Positions 1 to 9,182 of a stretch of 64,000 nt of DNA are shown here, one piece after another. Origin of the DNA: Saposhnikovia divaricata (taxonomy: Eukaryota > Streptophyta > Magnoliopsida > Apiales > Apiaceae); NCBI GenBank assembly GCA_036435485.1, contig CM071594.1:105691001-105755000 (forward strand). Direction: 5' to 3'. Every line of letters begins with the position of its first letter. Within the stretch, counting starts at the first letter, position 1. Position numbers and translations under genes: made by a program. Under the pieces are notes generated by a model, which saw nothing but the letters and a program-made list of their open reading frames with translations, searched no databases and was not told where the DNA came from.

Positions 1-122
1 AAGTTATATATAAGACATATATTCCTTGAATCTGTGTGTTCATTTATTGCATCGTATTTATTGCTTCTCATTTTCGAAAAGTTGTATTCACCCCCCCCTC
101 TACAACACATTTGGACCTAACA
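1..122. mobile_element. End of an LTR inserted into copia A
   Basis: The segment ends in GGACCTAACA (read on plus), preceded by a C-run and CTCTACAACACATTTGG. The mirror-image terminus TGTTAGGTCC occurs at 62886, next to a primer-binding site, so this is an LTR edge of the same general type. Position 123 returns abruptly to copia A coding sequence within the conserved KYLR region upstream of RNase H. No primer site follows the CA end, so this is either the outer end of a full element or a solo LTR. The rest lies outside the window. Confidence 0.7.
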
Positions 123-3100
123 CTTCTCAAGTACTTCAATATGTTTTTCACTGCTTTCCAGTGTTCTTCACCTGGGTTAGACTGATATCTGCTCGTCACA
201 CTAAGTGAATGAGCAACATCAGCTCTAGTACATAACATCGCATACATGATGGATCCTATTGCCGAGGCATAAGGAATCCTACTCATGCGCACCCTTTCCT
301 CATATGTCTTTGGAGACATCTTCTCGGAAAGAGTAATCCCATGACTAATAGGAATGAGACCTCTTTTCGAGTTCTCCATGCTAAACCGTTTTAGCACTTT
401 ATCGATGTATGTACCTTGGGATAGGCCAATCGTTCGATTAGATCTATCTCTATAGATCTTCATCCCTAAAATATAGGATGCCTCTCCCAAGTCCTTCATA
501 GTGAAGTTCTTTGATAGCCAGACCTTGACTGATTGTAACATCGGTATATCATTTCCTATTATAAGTATGTCATCCACATACAATATAAGAAATGTTACCG
601 CGCTCCCACTAACCTTCTTGTAAACACATGGTTCATCTACGTTTTTGATAAAATCAAACTCTTTGATTGTCTCATCAAAACGGATGTTCCATCTTCGAGA
701 AGCTTGCTTCAAACCATATATGGTTCGCAGCAGTCTACATATTAGATTTTCGTTTCCACTGAAAACAAAACCCTCTGGCTGTGTCATATACACTTCCTCT
801 TCAAGTTTCCCATTGAGGAAGGCCGTCTTTACGTCCATTTGCCAGATCTCGTAATCATAGTAGGCTGCAATCGCAAGCAAAATCCTAATGGATTTGAGCA
901 AGGCTACAGGCGAAAAGGTTTCATCAAAGTCAATCCCTTGTCTTTGTTTGAATCCTTTCGCCACAAGCCTGGCCTTATAGGTCTCCACCTGGCCATCTGC
1001 TCCTAACTTTCGTTTGTATATCCATTTGCACCCAATGGGTTTAATTCCTTCAGGTGCCTCAACCAAAGTCCACACTTGGTTTATATACATCGAGTCCATT
1101 TCGGATTTCATGGCATCCTGCCATTTCTCTGAGTCATTACAACTCACAGCCTCTTCATAAGTCATAGGGTCCTCATCATCAACAAATGACAAATCATCAT
1201 CATTTTCAATGACAAGCCCGTAATATCTTTCGATTGGGCGGGACACTCTCTCTGACTTACGTAAAGGTTGTTCTACAGAAGGTTGTTCTTTCTGAACAGG
1301 TACTTCTTCTCTAATCGTTGCATTTTGTGGTTCTTGAACTTCATCAAGTTCAATATTTCTCCCACTGTTTCTATCAAGGAGGAACTGTTCCTCTAAGAAG
1401 TGTGCGTGTCTAGAAACAAATATCCTTTGATCAGAAGGATCATAGAAATGATATCCATGACCTTCTTTAGGATATCCCACAAAACTGCATTTCACGGATC
1501 TAGGTTCCAACTTATCATGTTCAACTTTCTTGACATAAGCTGGACACCCCCAAACCTTAACATGTTTAAGACCTGGTTTCTTCCGACTCCACATCTCATG
1601 TGGGGTCGTGAGAACCGATTTAGAAGGCACCTTGTTCAGTAAATACGCTGACGTCTCTAAAACATAACCCCATAGTGATACTGGAAGATCAGTAAAGCTC
1701 ATCATGGACCTCACCATATCTAATAGAGTACGATTCCTTCTCTCAGATACTCCATTTAATTGTGGAGTATAGGGAGGGGTCCATTGAGAAACTATACCAT
1801 TTTCTTTAAGATAACCTAAAAACTCTCCGCTTAAGTACTCACCTCCTCGATCTGATCGAAGAACTTTTATACTACGTGCGGTTTGTTTTTCTACTTCATT
1901 TCTATATTCCTTGAACTTTTCAAAAGCTTCGGATTTGTATTTCATAAGATATACATATCCTAACCTGGATCGATCATCCGTAAAAGTAATGAAGTATGAA
2001 AATCCTCCTCTAGCACTTGTTGACATTGGTCCACATACATCTGTGTGTACCAAGTCTAACAACCCCGCAGCTCTCTCTCCATGTCCAGTAAATGGAGATT
2101 TAGTCATTTTACCCATGAGACAAGACTCGCATGTAGGATATGATTCAAAATCAAAATGTTCTAGTAACTTATCCTTATGTAATGTGCGAAGTCTGTTCTC
2201 ACTAATATGACCTAGTCTGCAGTGCCATAAATAAGTTGGATTTTTATTATCTCTTTTTCTTTTATTATTAGGTTGTTCAATTTGAAACAAATTATGTTCT
2301 AAGTCACATATATACAAACCATTATGTACTGTACCGTATCCATAAGTAATATTATTTCTCTTAATTAAACATTTATTATTCTCAACAATAAATGTAAAAC
2401 CATCTGAATCAAGTACAGGAATAGAAATAATATTTCTTACAATAGATGGTACATAATAACATTTATTCAACACAATAGTTTTGCCCGTAGGCATATGCAA
2501 AGGAAATGATCCTACAGCTGCACCAGCAACTCTTGCTCCATTGCCCATCAATAGAATCACTTCATCTTCCCCCAGAGGTCTACTTTGCTTTAGTCCCTGC
2601 AATGAATTGCAAATATGAGACCCACAAGCAGTATCCAATACCCAAGTAGAAATCTGACTTAAAGACATATTTAGTTCAATCATGAACATACCTGTATCAG
2701 AAGCGGTAATCTCATTGCCCTTCTTATTCTTTAACTCTGCAAGGTAAACCTTGCAGTTCCTCTTCCAGTGTCCCACCTTGTTACAGTGGAAGCAAACTCC
2801 TTTGCTTTTCGGGTCAGCCTTTGGTGGAACAGGCTTATTCTCACCCTTTTTCTTATTCTTCGGCTTCCAGTTCCTCTTCCTCTTAGTAGAGGTACTGGCA
2901 CCGATCATAAGAACAGAACCCCTTTTGGAGGGAAAATTCGTCTCAGCAGTTTTCAGCATGTTGTGGAGCTCAGCTAAGCTGACATCCAGCTTGTTCATGT
3001 GAAAGTTCATAACGAACTGCGAGAACGAATCCGGGAGTGACTGCAAGACTAAATCTTGGCATAACTCCCCATCCATGACAAAACCTAACTTCCCAAGATG

Positions 3101-3523
3101 CTCAATCAGATTGATCATCTTAAGCACATGGTCATTCACAGACGACCCTTCAGCCATTCTACATTGGAATAGCTCTTTCGATATATCATATCGAGCGGTT
3201 CTCCCTTGTACATCATAAAGCTCCTGTAGATGTATCAGAATGGTAGGAGCATCCATTTTCTCATGTTGCTTCTGTAACTCAGGTGTCATGGATGCTAGCA
3301 TGACACATTGAGCAACATTAGCAGCATCTAACCAGTCATTATACACTTCTCGTTCCTGGAAAAGTGCATCATCAGAAGGAGGTACAGGTAAAGGTGAGTC
3401 AAGCACATAATCCTTCTTCTCAGCCCTGAGAACGATTCTCAGGTTTCGAAGCCAATCAGCATAATTGGGACCAGTCAATTTGTTCGCATCAAGTATGCTA
3501 CGGAGTGATAGAGTAGAAGACAT
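68..3523 (-). CDS. Copia A gag-pol polyprotein, truncated
   Basis: The frame opens with ATG at 3523 and stays open for 1151 codons. Visible in order are a gag domain (about residues 1-210); a CCHC zinc knuckle CFHCNKVGHWKRNC (near 245); an aspartic protease whose usual DSG-like site reads LDTACGSH (near 295); the GAG-pre-integrase HHCC region (near 430-470); the integrase core with HTDVCGP, TDDRSR and DRGGEY; and reverse transcriptase with WKWIYK-like, MDVKTAFLNG and the catalytic YVDDI. The native protein would continue into RNase H, but after KYLR the last 17 codons (122 down to 68) are translated from the intruding LTR and end at its first stop. It acts in retrotransposon particles. Coding potential is otherwise intact, although loss of RNase H and one LTR makes the copy non-autonomous. 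Confidence 0.9.
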   Translation of the reverse strand: MSSTLSLRSILDANKLTGPNYADWLRNLRIVLRAEKKDYVLDSPLPVPPSDDALFQEREVYNDWLDAANVAQCVMLASMTPELQKQHEKMDAPTILIHLQELYDVQGRTARYDISKELFQCRMAEGSSVNDHVLKMINLIEHLGKLGFVMDGELCQDLVLQSLPDSFSQFVMNFHMNKLDVSLAELHNMLKTAETNFPSKRGSVLMIGASTSTKRKRNWKPKNKKKGENKPVPPKADPKSKGVCFHCNKVGHWKRNCKVYLAELKNKKGNEITASDTGMFMIELNMSLSQISTWVLDTACGSHICNSLQGLKQSRPLGEDEVILLMGNGARVAGAAVGSFPLHMPTGKTIVLNKCYYVPSIVRNIISIPVLDSDGFTFIVENNKCLIKRNNITYGYGTVHNGLYICDLEHNLFQIEQPNNKRKRDNKNPTYLWHCRLGHISENRLRTLHKDKLLEHFDFESYPTCESCLMGKMTKSPFTGHGERAAGLLDLVHTDVCGPMSTSARGGFSYFITFTDDRSRLGYVYLMKYKSEAFEKFKEYRNEVEKQTARSIKVLRSDRGGEYLSGEFLGYLKENGIVSQWTPPYTPQLNGVSERRNRTLLDMVRSMMSFTDLPVSLWGYVLETSAYLLNKVPSKSVLTTPHEMWSRKKPGLKHVKVWGCPAYVKKVEHDKLEPRSVKCSFVGYPKEGHGYHFYDPSDQRIFVSRHAHFLEEQFLLDRNSGRNIELDEVQEPQNATIREEVPVQKEQPSVEQPLRKSERVSRPIERYYGLVIENDDDLSFVDDEDPMTYEEAVSCNDSEKWQDAMKSEMDSMYINQVWTLVEAPEGIKPIGCKWIYKRKLGADGQVETYKARLVAKGFKQRQGIDFDETFSPVALLKSIRILLAIAAYYDYEIWQMDVKTAFLNGKLEEEVYMTQPEGFVFSGNENLICRLLRTIYGLKQASRRWNIRFDETIKEFDFIKNVDEPCVYKKVSGSAVTFLILYVDDILIIGNDIPMLQSVKVWLSKNFTMKDLGEASYILGMKIYRDRSNRTIGLSQGTYIDKVLKRFSMENSKRGLIPISHGITLSEKMSPKTYEERVRMSRIPYASAIGSIMYAMLCTRADVAHSLSVTSRYQSNPGEEHWKAVKNILKYLRSVRSKCVVEGGVNTTFRK

Positions 3524-3716
3524 GATCTATAAATCTGAAATTTGTGAATACATAACAACATTAGTAGATATCCAATTTTATTATAACACCTTATGAATCG
3601 GGTCTTTATTCATAGGTGGCTCCCACAGTTTTATTAAAATTATACAACCCTCAAATGTATAACTTAAGCATTCTCAATGCATGTGAGAATAGGGATCCTA
3701 CTTTCCATTATATAAC

Positions 3717-4020
3717 CTCGGCTGTAGCACGAAACGCTATGTAATGTTCCATAGGCAGATAACTCTTTATCAATTACATCTCATGTTATTCCCTAATTCC
3801 ATTTAGCCTCTTGAATCATTGAATCACGGCTGTAGCACGTCTAAATTCAATATTCTAAGTCAAGTGAGACCCAACATCTCGTTAAATTAATAAGATCTCA
3901 ATAGCCCACGGCTGTAGCACGTAACGACAATTGGATTCTAATTAATTATACGCATCTCATGTTATAGACAAGTAATTCCTATTTTTGAAAACGAAGCCCT
4001 CGGCTGTAGCACGAAACGAC
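3717..4020. repeat. Four spaced copies of CGGCTGTAGCACG
   Basis: Near-identical copies start at about 3719, 3827, 3908 and 4000. Three continue as (A/T)AACG. Spacing is about 80-110 bases and the flanks are also loosely repeated (for example CATCTCATGTTAT), so this is a degenerate array of a roughly 90 bp unit inside the leader of copia A. Confidence 0.75.
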
Positions 4021-4635
4021 AAAGCTCAAAACTAAGAATTACTTTCTACCATGTTGGAAGGCTATGACCGACACAAGCCCGTTGTGACATTGGCCATTTT
4101 ATTACTTGATATTAAATAACGAGGGATTTTATATTATTTAGGTTACGAAACGTTTTCGTTAAAACCTAAAGTCAAACATGCATTTTATATACGATATATA
4201 AAACTATATATATGATCTCATGGCATTTCTATGCACACATATATATAGGCAAACATGTTATATCATGTTAGACATTGTTAAACATCTATATGAAACAATA
4301 TTAGTATTTGAAAGCATTTTAACACAATTAAAACGGGCTTTAAAACACTTCCGGAAGCTATAACCATTTTAAAATAAATTTTTAAAATTTATTTGACCAC
4401 TCCATTAGATCCGTCTCGAAAAAACGAATCCAACAATATATTATACGCCTCAAACGGAGTTACGGATCAACGGGAAAAATCAAAATACGAATCAGGGCCA
4501 TTACTGTCATCTACAGACCCTGTAACGCATTACCAGAATGCGTTACAAGCCAAAAATAGCATATTACTTGTGTAACGCATTCAACAGATGCGTTACACAT
4601 ATCGATGACGTCATGCTGACGTCGTGCTGACGTCA

Positions 4636-4705
4636 GCATCCGACCCGACCCTAGATCCGACCCGACCCATGACCCGACCCACCATGAACCGACCCGACCC
4701 GGCGC
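4636..4705. repeat. CCGACCCGAC short tandem tract
   Basis: Iterated GACCCGACCC units are interrupted by ATG-containing spacers. The tract is strongly GC-rich in an AT-rich context and is directly followed by GCGCGG-rich palindromic sequence. Confidence 0.7.
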
Positions 4706-4804
4706 ATGAGCTGCACGCGCGGCGCGTGAGCCGCCAGCGCGTGAAGCCCACGCGCGGATCACAGTCGCGCACAAAGAATTTTATTTCAGTCGACAGAAAC
4801 TTTT

Positions 4805-4807
<3 letters not shown>

Positions 4808-4859
<52 letters not shown>
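4808..4859. repeat. (TA)n microsatellite
   Basis: About 25 uninterrupted TA units. Confidence 0.95.
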
Positions 4860-4862
<3 letters not shown>

Positions 4863-5237
4863 TCGGCCATTTTTTCTTTTCAGCCCACCAGCCCAACTTT
4901 AAAACTCTTTTTGGGCCCCCAACTTTAACTACCCATCTTGATATTTTATAAATAATCTATATATTTATAAAACAGATTATTATTTATTAATTTCTAAACT
5001 CTTTAAAAATCAATAATAAATAATCTATCCATGGGAAAATTATGAAACTTTTTCTGGAACTTCTACAACACTTGTAGAAAATATATCAGTGATCAAAATT
5101 ATTTTAAAAAATAATTTATTAATTAATTCGTAATTAATATGATTATAGCCTCCAAGAACTTCAAAAATTCATAACTAATTCATACAAGCTTGAAAAATTC
5201 CGAAATTTTTTCTGGGATCTATATACATGCAACCTAT

Positions 5238-5249
5238 GCTCTGATACCA
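5238..5249 (-). other. Primer-binding site of copia A
   Basis: On the minus strand the bases read TGGTATCAGAGC, complementary to the 3' end of initiator Met tRNA as used by most plant LTR elements. It lies one base inside the LTR end ...CCTTCA. Confidence 0.9.
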
Positions 5250-5250
5250 T

Positions 5251-6946
5251 TGAAGGAATTTATGACCGTAGCGGAAGCGTAAATCACATTTACTTGCATA
5301 AAAACCTAATTAATCATGTATATAGATTTAAAAATTGTATGAACACAAGAAAAATACCTTGATAGCTTTCCTGGGATTGTTATGAATGTATCTTTGATTT
5401 CCAGCAATCACCCCTCAAGTGTGGAGTGCTCTAATGGTATCCACCAAGATCAAATATCATATAGTAGATTAAGAACAATTGAGAAAATAATTAAAATGAT
5501 TTGGAATGATTTTGATGAACTTCAAAAGCTCTCAAAATCCTCTCAAATCCCCTGGGATGTTTTTGTTAAGTGTTTCTTGTGTGTCTTCCAACTCTTGGAA
5601 TGCTTGATATTTAAAGAAATAAAGTCTTTACTTTACTTAATTAAATAATCATTTAATAATTAAAACCTTTTTAATTATTAATCCCATTCTGAAAATAATT
5701 CTCTCATAAAATTTAATTTCTCAAACTAAATTTTGTAATTAATAATTATTAAGAATTTTTCTTAATTTATTTATAATCTATTAAATCTCATTTAATAAAT
5801 TATAAATAATTGCTAATTAATTATTTATTCAATAAATAAATAATTCATAGCCATTATTAATTATTCTCATCATCTATAAATATTTAACTTTTTTATGGTG
5901 TGACCCTTTAGGTTCAATATTAAGCCGGTAGTAGAAATAAATAATAATAAACTATTTATTATTACTTATACGAATTACTAATTAATTCGTTAAATATAAT
6001 TACATAAGTAAATAATATTTATTCTACATTGTGAGTGATACTTTTCAATATATCGCGACTATCCGGATAATATGAATTCATTGCTTAGAATATATAAAAC
6101 CTATTCAGCAAATGGTTACCGTACAATCAATTCCTTCTACCCGACAATATCCCGATTAAATACAAGGCATGGATCGCGTGTCAAGCCTATTTAATTTAAT
6201 CATATAATTTCTTATACATTATGTCTAGTTCATTTGAATTAGAAACTCTTTCTAACTTCAATTACTCTGGCCAGAGATTCCAGAACTAACATAGTAAGAA
6301 CATCATAGGATATTTACTTTCTTTTACTGAAAGGGGTAGATTCTTTATCGATCGTTAACTATCTTCATATACAAATTCATATACCCGGAATAGAACTAAT
6401 GATTGTCCCTTGAGGACTTAGAACTAAACCAAAACATAGTTCATTGTATATAAGATTACTTTAACGGTCTCAAGTCTAAGGACACTTGTACCACCATCAA
6501 CTTATGAACAATTATTAACACGTGAGTAAACTCCATTAGTCGTTCATTAGATCAAGTCACGTTCAGTGAACTTATTCTCCAATAAGCACCTACATACTAG
6601 CTATAGTGTCACCACACGGATGTCTATGAGAACAGACATCCTTCCGAGGAAGCAAGCATAGTATGTACCGATCTTTACGGATTGACTAACTCCCAATTAG
6701 TTATCCTACGATCGGGAACTATTTAAGTTTAGTGTTATCATCTTCTAGATCTCATTATTATAATCTCATTATAATTCTAGAAGTTTTACTCTAAACTATG
6801 GAACTTCTTATTTAAACACTTTAAATAGATAAAGCCCGTAATAAAAACAACAAGTCTTTTATTAATATAAATAAAATCAAATAAGATTACATGAAAGTAT
6901 TTCCTAACTCATCATACATGATTGGGTTTAGGACAAAATACTATCA
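5251..6946 (-). repeat. 5' LTR of copia A
   Basis: On plus it begins TGAAGGAATTTATGACC right beside the primer site. It runs through very AT-rich sequence and ends near GGACAAAATACTATCA. No partner LTR is present in the window for alignment, so only the inner edge is firm. Confidence 0.65.
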
Positions 6947-7800
6947 CAAACTACACTAATTTTTGTATAAGATGCCCAAAATACCGATATGCATTGGAGT
7001 TCGTCTTTTTTGACCACGGGGTATGCATGCTGGACATGCGTTGCCTGGGATGCGCATTCCTAGGGTGCGTATTACTGGAATGCGTATCACACCGTGATGA
7101 CGTCATATGACGTCATTTTCACCAAAATGACTCTGGCGTCCTCTCCCCCTCAAAATCGTCCCCCTTCGTTCTCTACACTCCGGAAACCTCCACCATATCC
7201 AAGCACATCAAAACGAAGTATAGAGCTCCCTCTCCATTTTGCCATCTTGATTTGTTGATGTTTGGCCTCGCAAGGGCGTGTATGGGCGACTAGAAAAAAC
7301 AGATCGAAGAAATGAGTTTGATTTTGGGGCTTTCAAATCCGGTGAAAGAAACGAAAATTGATTGGTATAGGCTTATTGAGGGTGATAAGACGATCATTTT
7401 GGTATATAGCATGCTAGTAAACAATGCTTGGAAAGTAGCGAATGAAGTGATCGAAAATTTGATCGAGAAATGTCTCCGGCAACGATTAGGAAGACGATGA
7501 ACATTTCCTTGAATACGCATGTTGAACATGCGTATCTATAGCCACGCATGTTAAACATACGTGTTCACTGTTCACTGAATGCAGAATCTCAAATTACACA
7601 CTCCACGCATTGTTGGAATGCGTGGTCAAAGGCTACGCATTTTTAAGATGCGTACTTCCTGTACGCATGCTTAGAACGCGTGGTCCGTGGGTAAAAAAGG
7701 CAGAGCTCAGCGTTGGTGGGTATTTTGGGCAGGTAGAATTAAATGGTGGATATTTTGGTTTTTCACCCAATTTTAATGGAATTATGTAAAATGCATATTA
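6947..7800. repeat. Unclassified repeat with ACGCAT/ATGCGT hairpins
   Basis: The region is bounded by GATGCCCAAAATACC at about 6971 and an inverted-like GGTATTTTGGGC and GATATTTTGGTTTTTCACCC near 7720-7770. It contains a run of short imperfect palindromes: ACGCAT, a 5-8 base loop, then ATGCGT, at about 7028-7090, 7514-7536, 7541-7561, 7602-7623 and 7633-7682. Two adjoining TGACGTCA palindromes lie at 7097-7112. Small frames here (for example 7312-7500) resemble no known protein. It may be a non-autonomous element, but its class is unknown. Confidence 0.45.
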
Positions 7801-8599
7801 TCATTTTAGTTACCAATAATATTTGAACAAGATACAATGAATAAATAAAAAAAGTTCAGAATTAATAAAAATTAACCCGATGTAATTACTTAAGGGTGAA
7901 ATCCTACCAATTATTCTTATTAGCATGCAAATAAAGAAATTACAAATTCTTTTGATATTCAAAATATACAAAATCAACAGACGAACATATACATCTTAAA
8001 TCAAAAAGTCCCTTAAATTTTCACAATTCATAACATAAATTTACAAATTATATTCTTTAAGTGACTGGATATTTTTTTAATTATGTAACATATGTATACA
8101 TATCTCGAAATTATGTTTTATTCTATTGGATAGTTGTAAATGTAACAACAAATATTCACTTAAAAAAACATCAAATATTGATGTCGAAATATTTTTTTTG
8201 CAAAAATTGATACAACCAATACAAATAAAGTTTAAAAGAAATTATAAACAATGTATTTAAGTTCAAAATTACCAACTCATGCTGACTCGAAGAGATAAAT
8301 GGATCACAAGAGGAAGAGTGTAAAAGAGAAAAAGTAAATACATTATTTATATTAATTTATATAAATTTATATTTGGACTTAAGTTTATTAAATTATTTAA
8401 TCAATTTTATAATTAACATTTGAAAATTATTGTGAAATTAGCTTTTTATCCTTTCTCTTTTGTTGGAGGTGAGTCAATTAACAAAAAAAATTATTTTGTT
8501 GAAAAATGGATGTAGGTACAATTATGTGTATCAATCAAGTTATTTAATCAAGTTATTGTTACGAAACATTATATACAACCAAATTTGTTTTTAATTTTT
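7801..8599. other. AT-rich spacer
   Basis: I see only AT-rich sequence with no credible gene, RNA or terminal repeat. Confidence 0.6.
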
Positions 8600-8810
8600 T
8601 ATTTTTTTTTAAAATATTGTTTGCAATCTTTGCAACCTCATTTATAAATTCAGGGCGGCGCCAGCAGTATGAATTGCAAAAGTTGCAACTGAAAACTGGA
8701 AGTTGCAAAGGTTACAACTTGCAGTTTTCAGTTGCAACTTTTGCAACTCACACGGCGCGGCCCTGAATTTAAAAATGAGGTTGCAAACAGTATTTTAAAA
8801 AAAAAAATTA
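8600..8810. repeat. Foldback (long imperfect palindrome) element
   Basis: The left arm (8602-8657: T-run, AAAATATTGTTTGCAA, ACCTCATTTATAAATTCAGGGC) is matched by an inverted right arm (8757-8808: GCCCTGAATTTAAAAATGAGG, TTGCAAACAGTATTTT, A-run). A second inverted pair lies inside it (about 8672-8697 and 8720-8748, built of TTGCAACTGAAAACTG and its complement). The whole would fold into one long hairpin, typical of foldback-type MITEs. Confidence 0.75.
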
Positions 8811-9182
8811 AAAAAAGGTATTTTTATAAATAGTTTTAAAAGTGGTATTATTTTTAAAAAAATAATTTGAAGGACCGGTATTTTTAAGAAAAACCCTAAA
8901 TTTTAATGTATATTTTCCATCACATAAATATTTTTATTAAATTTTTAAATTTTATTATTTAAATGTCCGAAATAATGTGTGTATTTTTAGTTAGAAGATG
9001 TAGATCGTAAAAACAGCCTAAATATTATATTTGATCACAATTCAGTTACAGTAAGTAACTTCTCACAAAAGAAGAGAATCTGAAAACAAAATAAAAATAA
9101 AATAGTATCCCGGTAAAAGAGTTTGCACTAGAACATACAAGTTGTGTACGCAGAGCAAGTTTAACGCAGCCAAAGGAGAAAG
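8811..9182. promoter_or_regulatory. Upstream region of the AIRC gene
   Basis: AT-rich sequence ends in the presumed 5' untranslated region of the carboxylase gene. A transposon-like scar (GGACCGGTATTTTTAAG) sits at about 8873. No TATA box or start site can be assigned with confidence. Confidence 0.35.

Larger units (their letters stand above)
3524..5237 (-). other. Untranslated leader of copia A
   Basis: The 1.7 kb between primer site and gag has no long frame with recognisable protein. It contains four spaced copies of CGGCTGTAGCACG (3717-4020), two small ACGCAT/ATGCGT hairpins (4525-4595), a GC-rich CCGACCCGAC tract (4636-4705) and a TA dinucleotide run (4808-4859). The unusual length and the internal motifs suggest packaging or regulatory roles, or acquired sequence, but no function is shown. 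Confidence 0.6.
123..6946 (-). mobile_element. Ty1/copia element A, 3' end missing
   Basis: This is a minus-strand element read from high to low coordinates: LTR 5251-6946, primer site 5249-5238, long leader 5237-3524, and gag-pol from 3523 down to 123. The RNase H part, polypurine tract and second LTR are absent because another LTR joins at 122/123. The order gag, protease, integrase, reverse transcriptase is diagnostic of Ty1/copia. The polyprotein frame is open over its whole surviving length, which suggests a fairly young element before truncation. The outer LTR edge at about 6946 is inferred from a TG...CA rule and is uncertain by tens of bases. Confidence 0.85.

Noticed and set aside
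7312..7500. 62-codon frame and its antisense
   Set aside because: It lies in the unclassified repeat, resembles no protein and is short.
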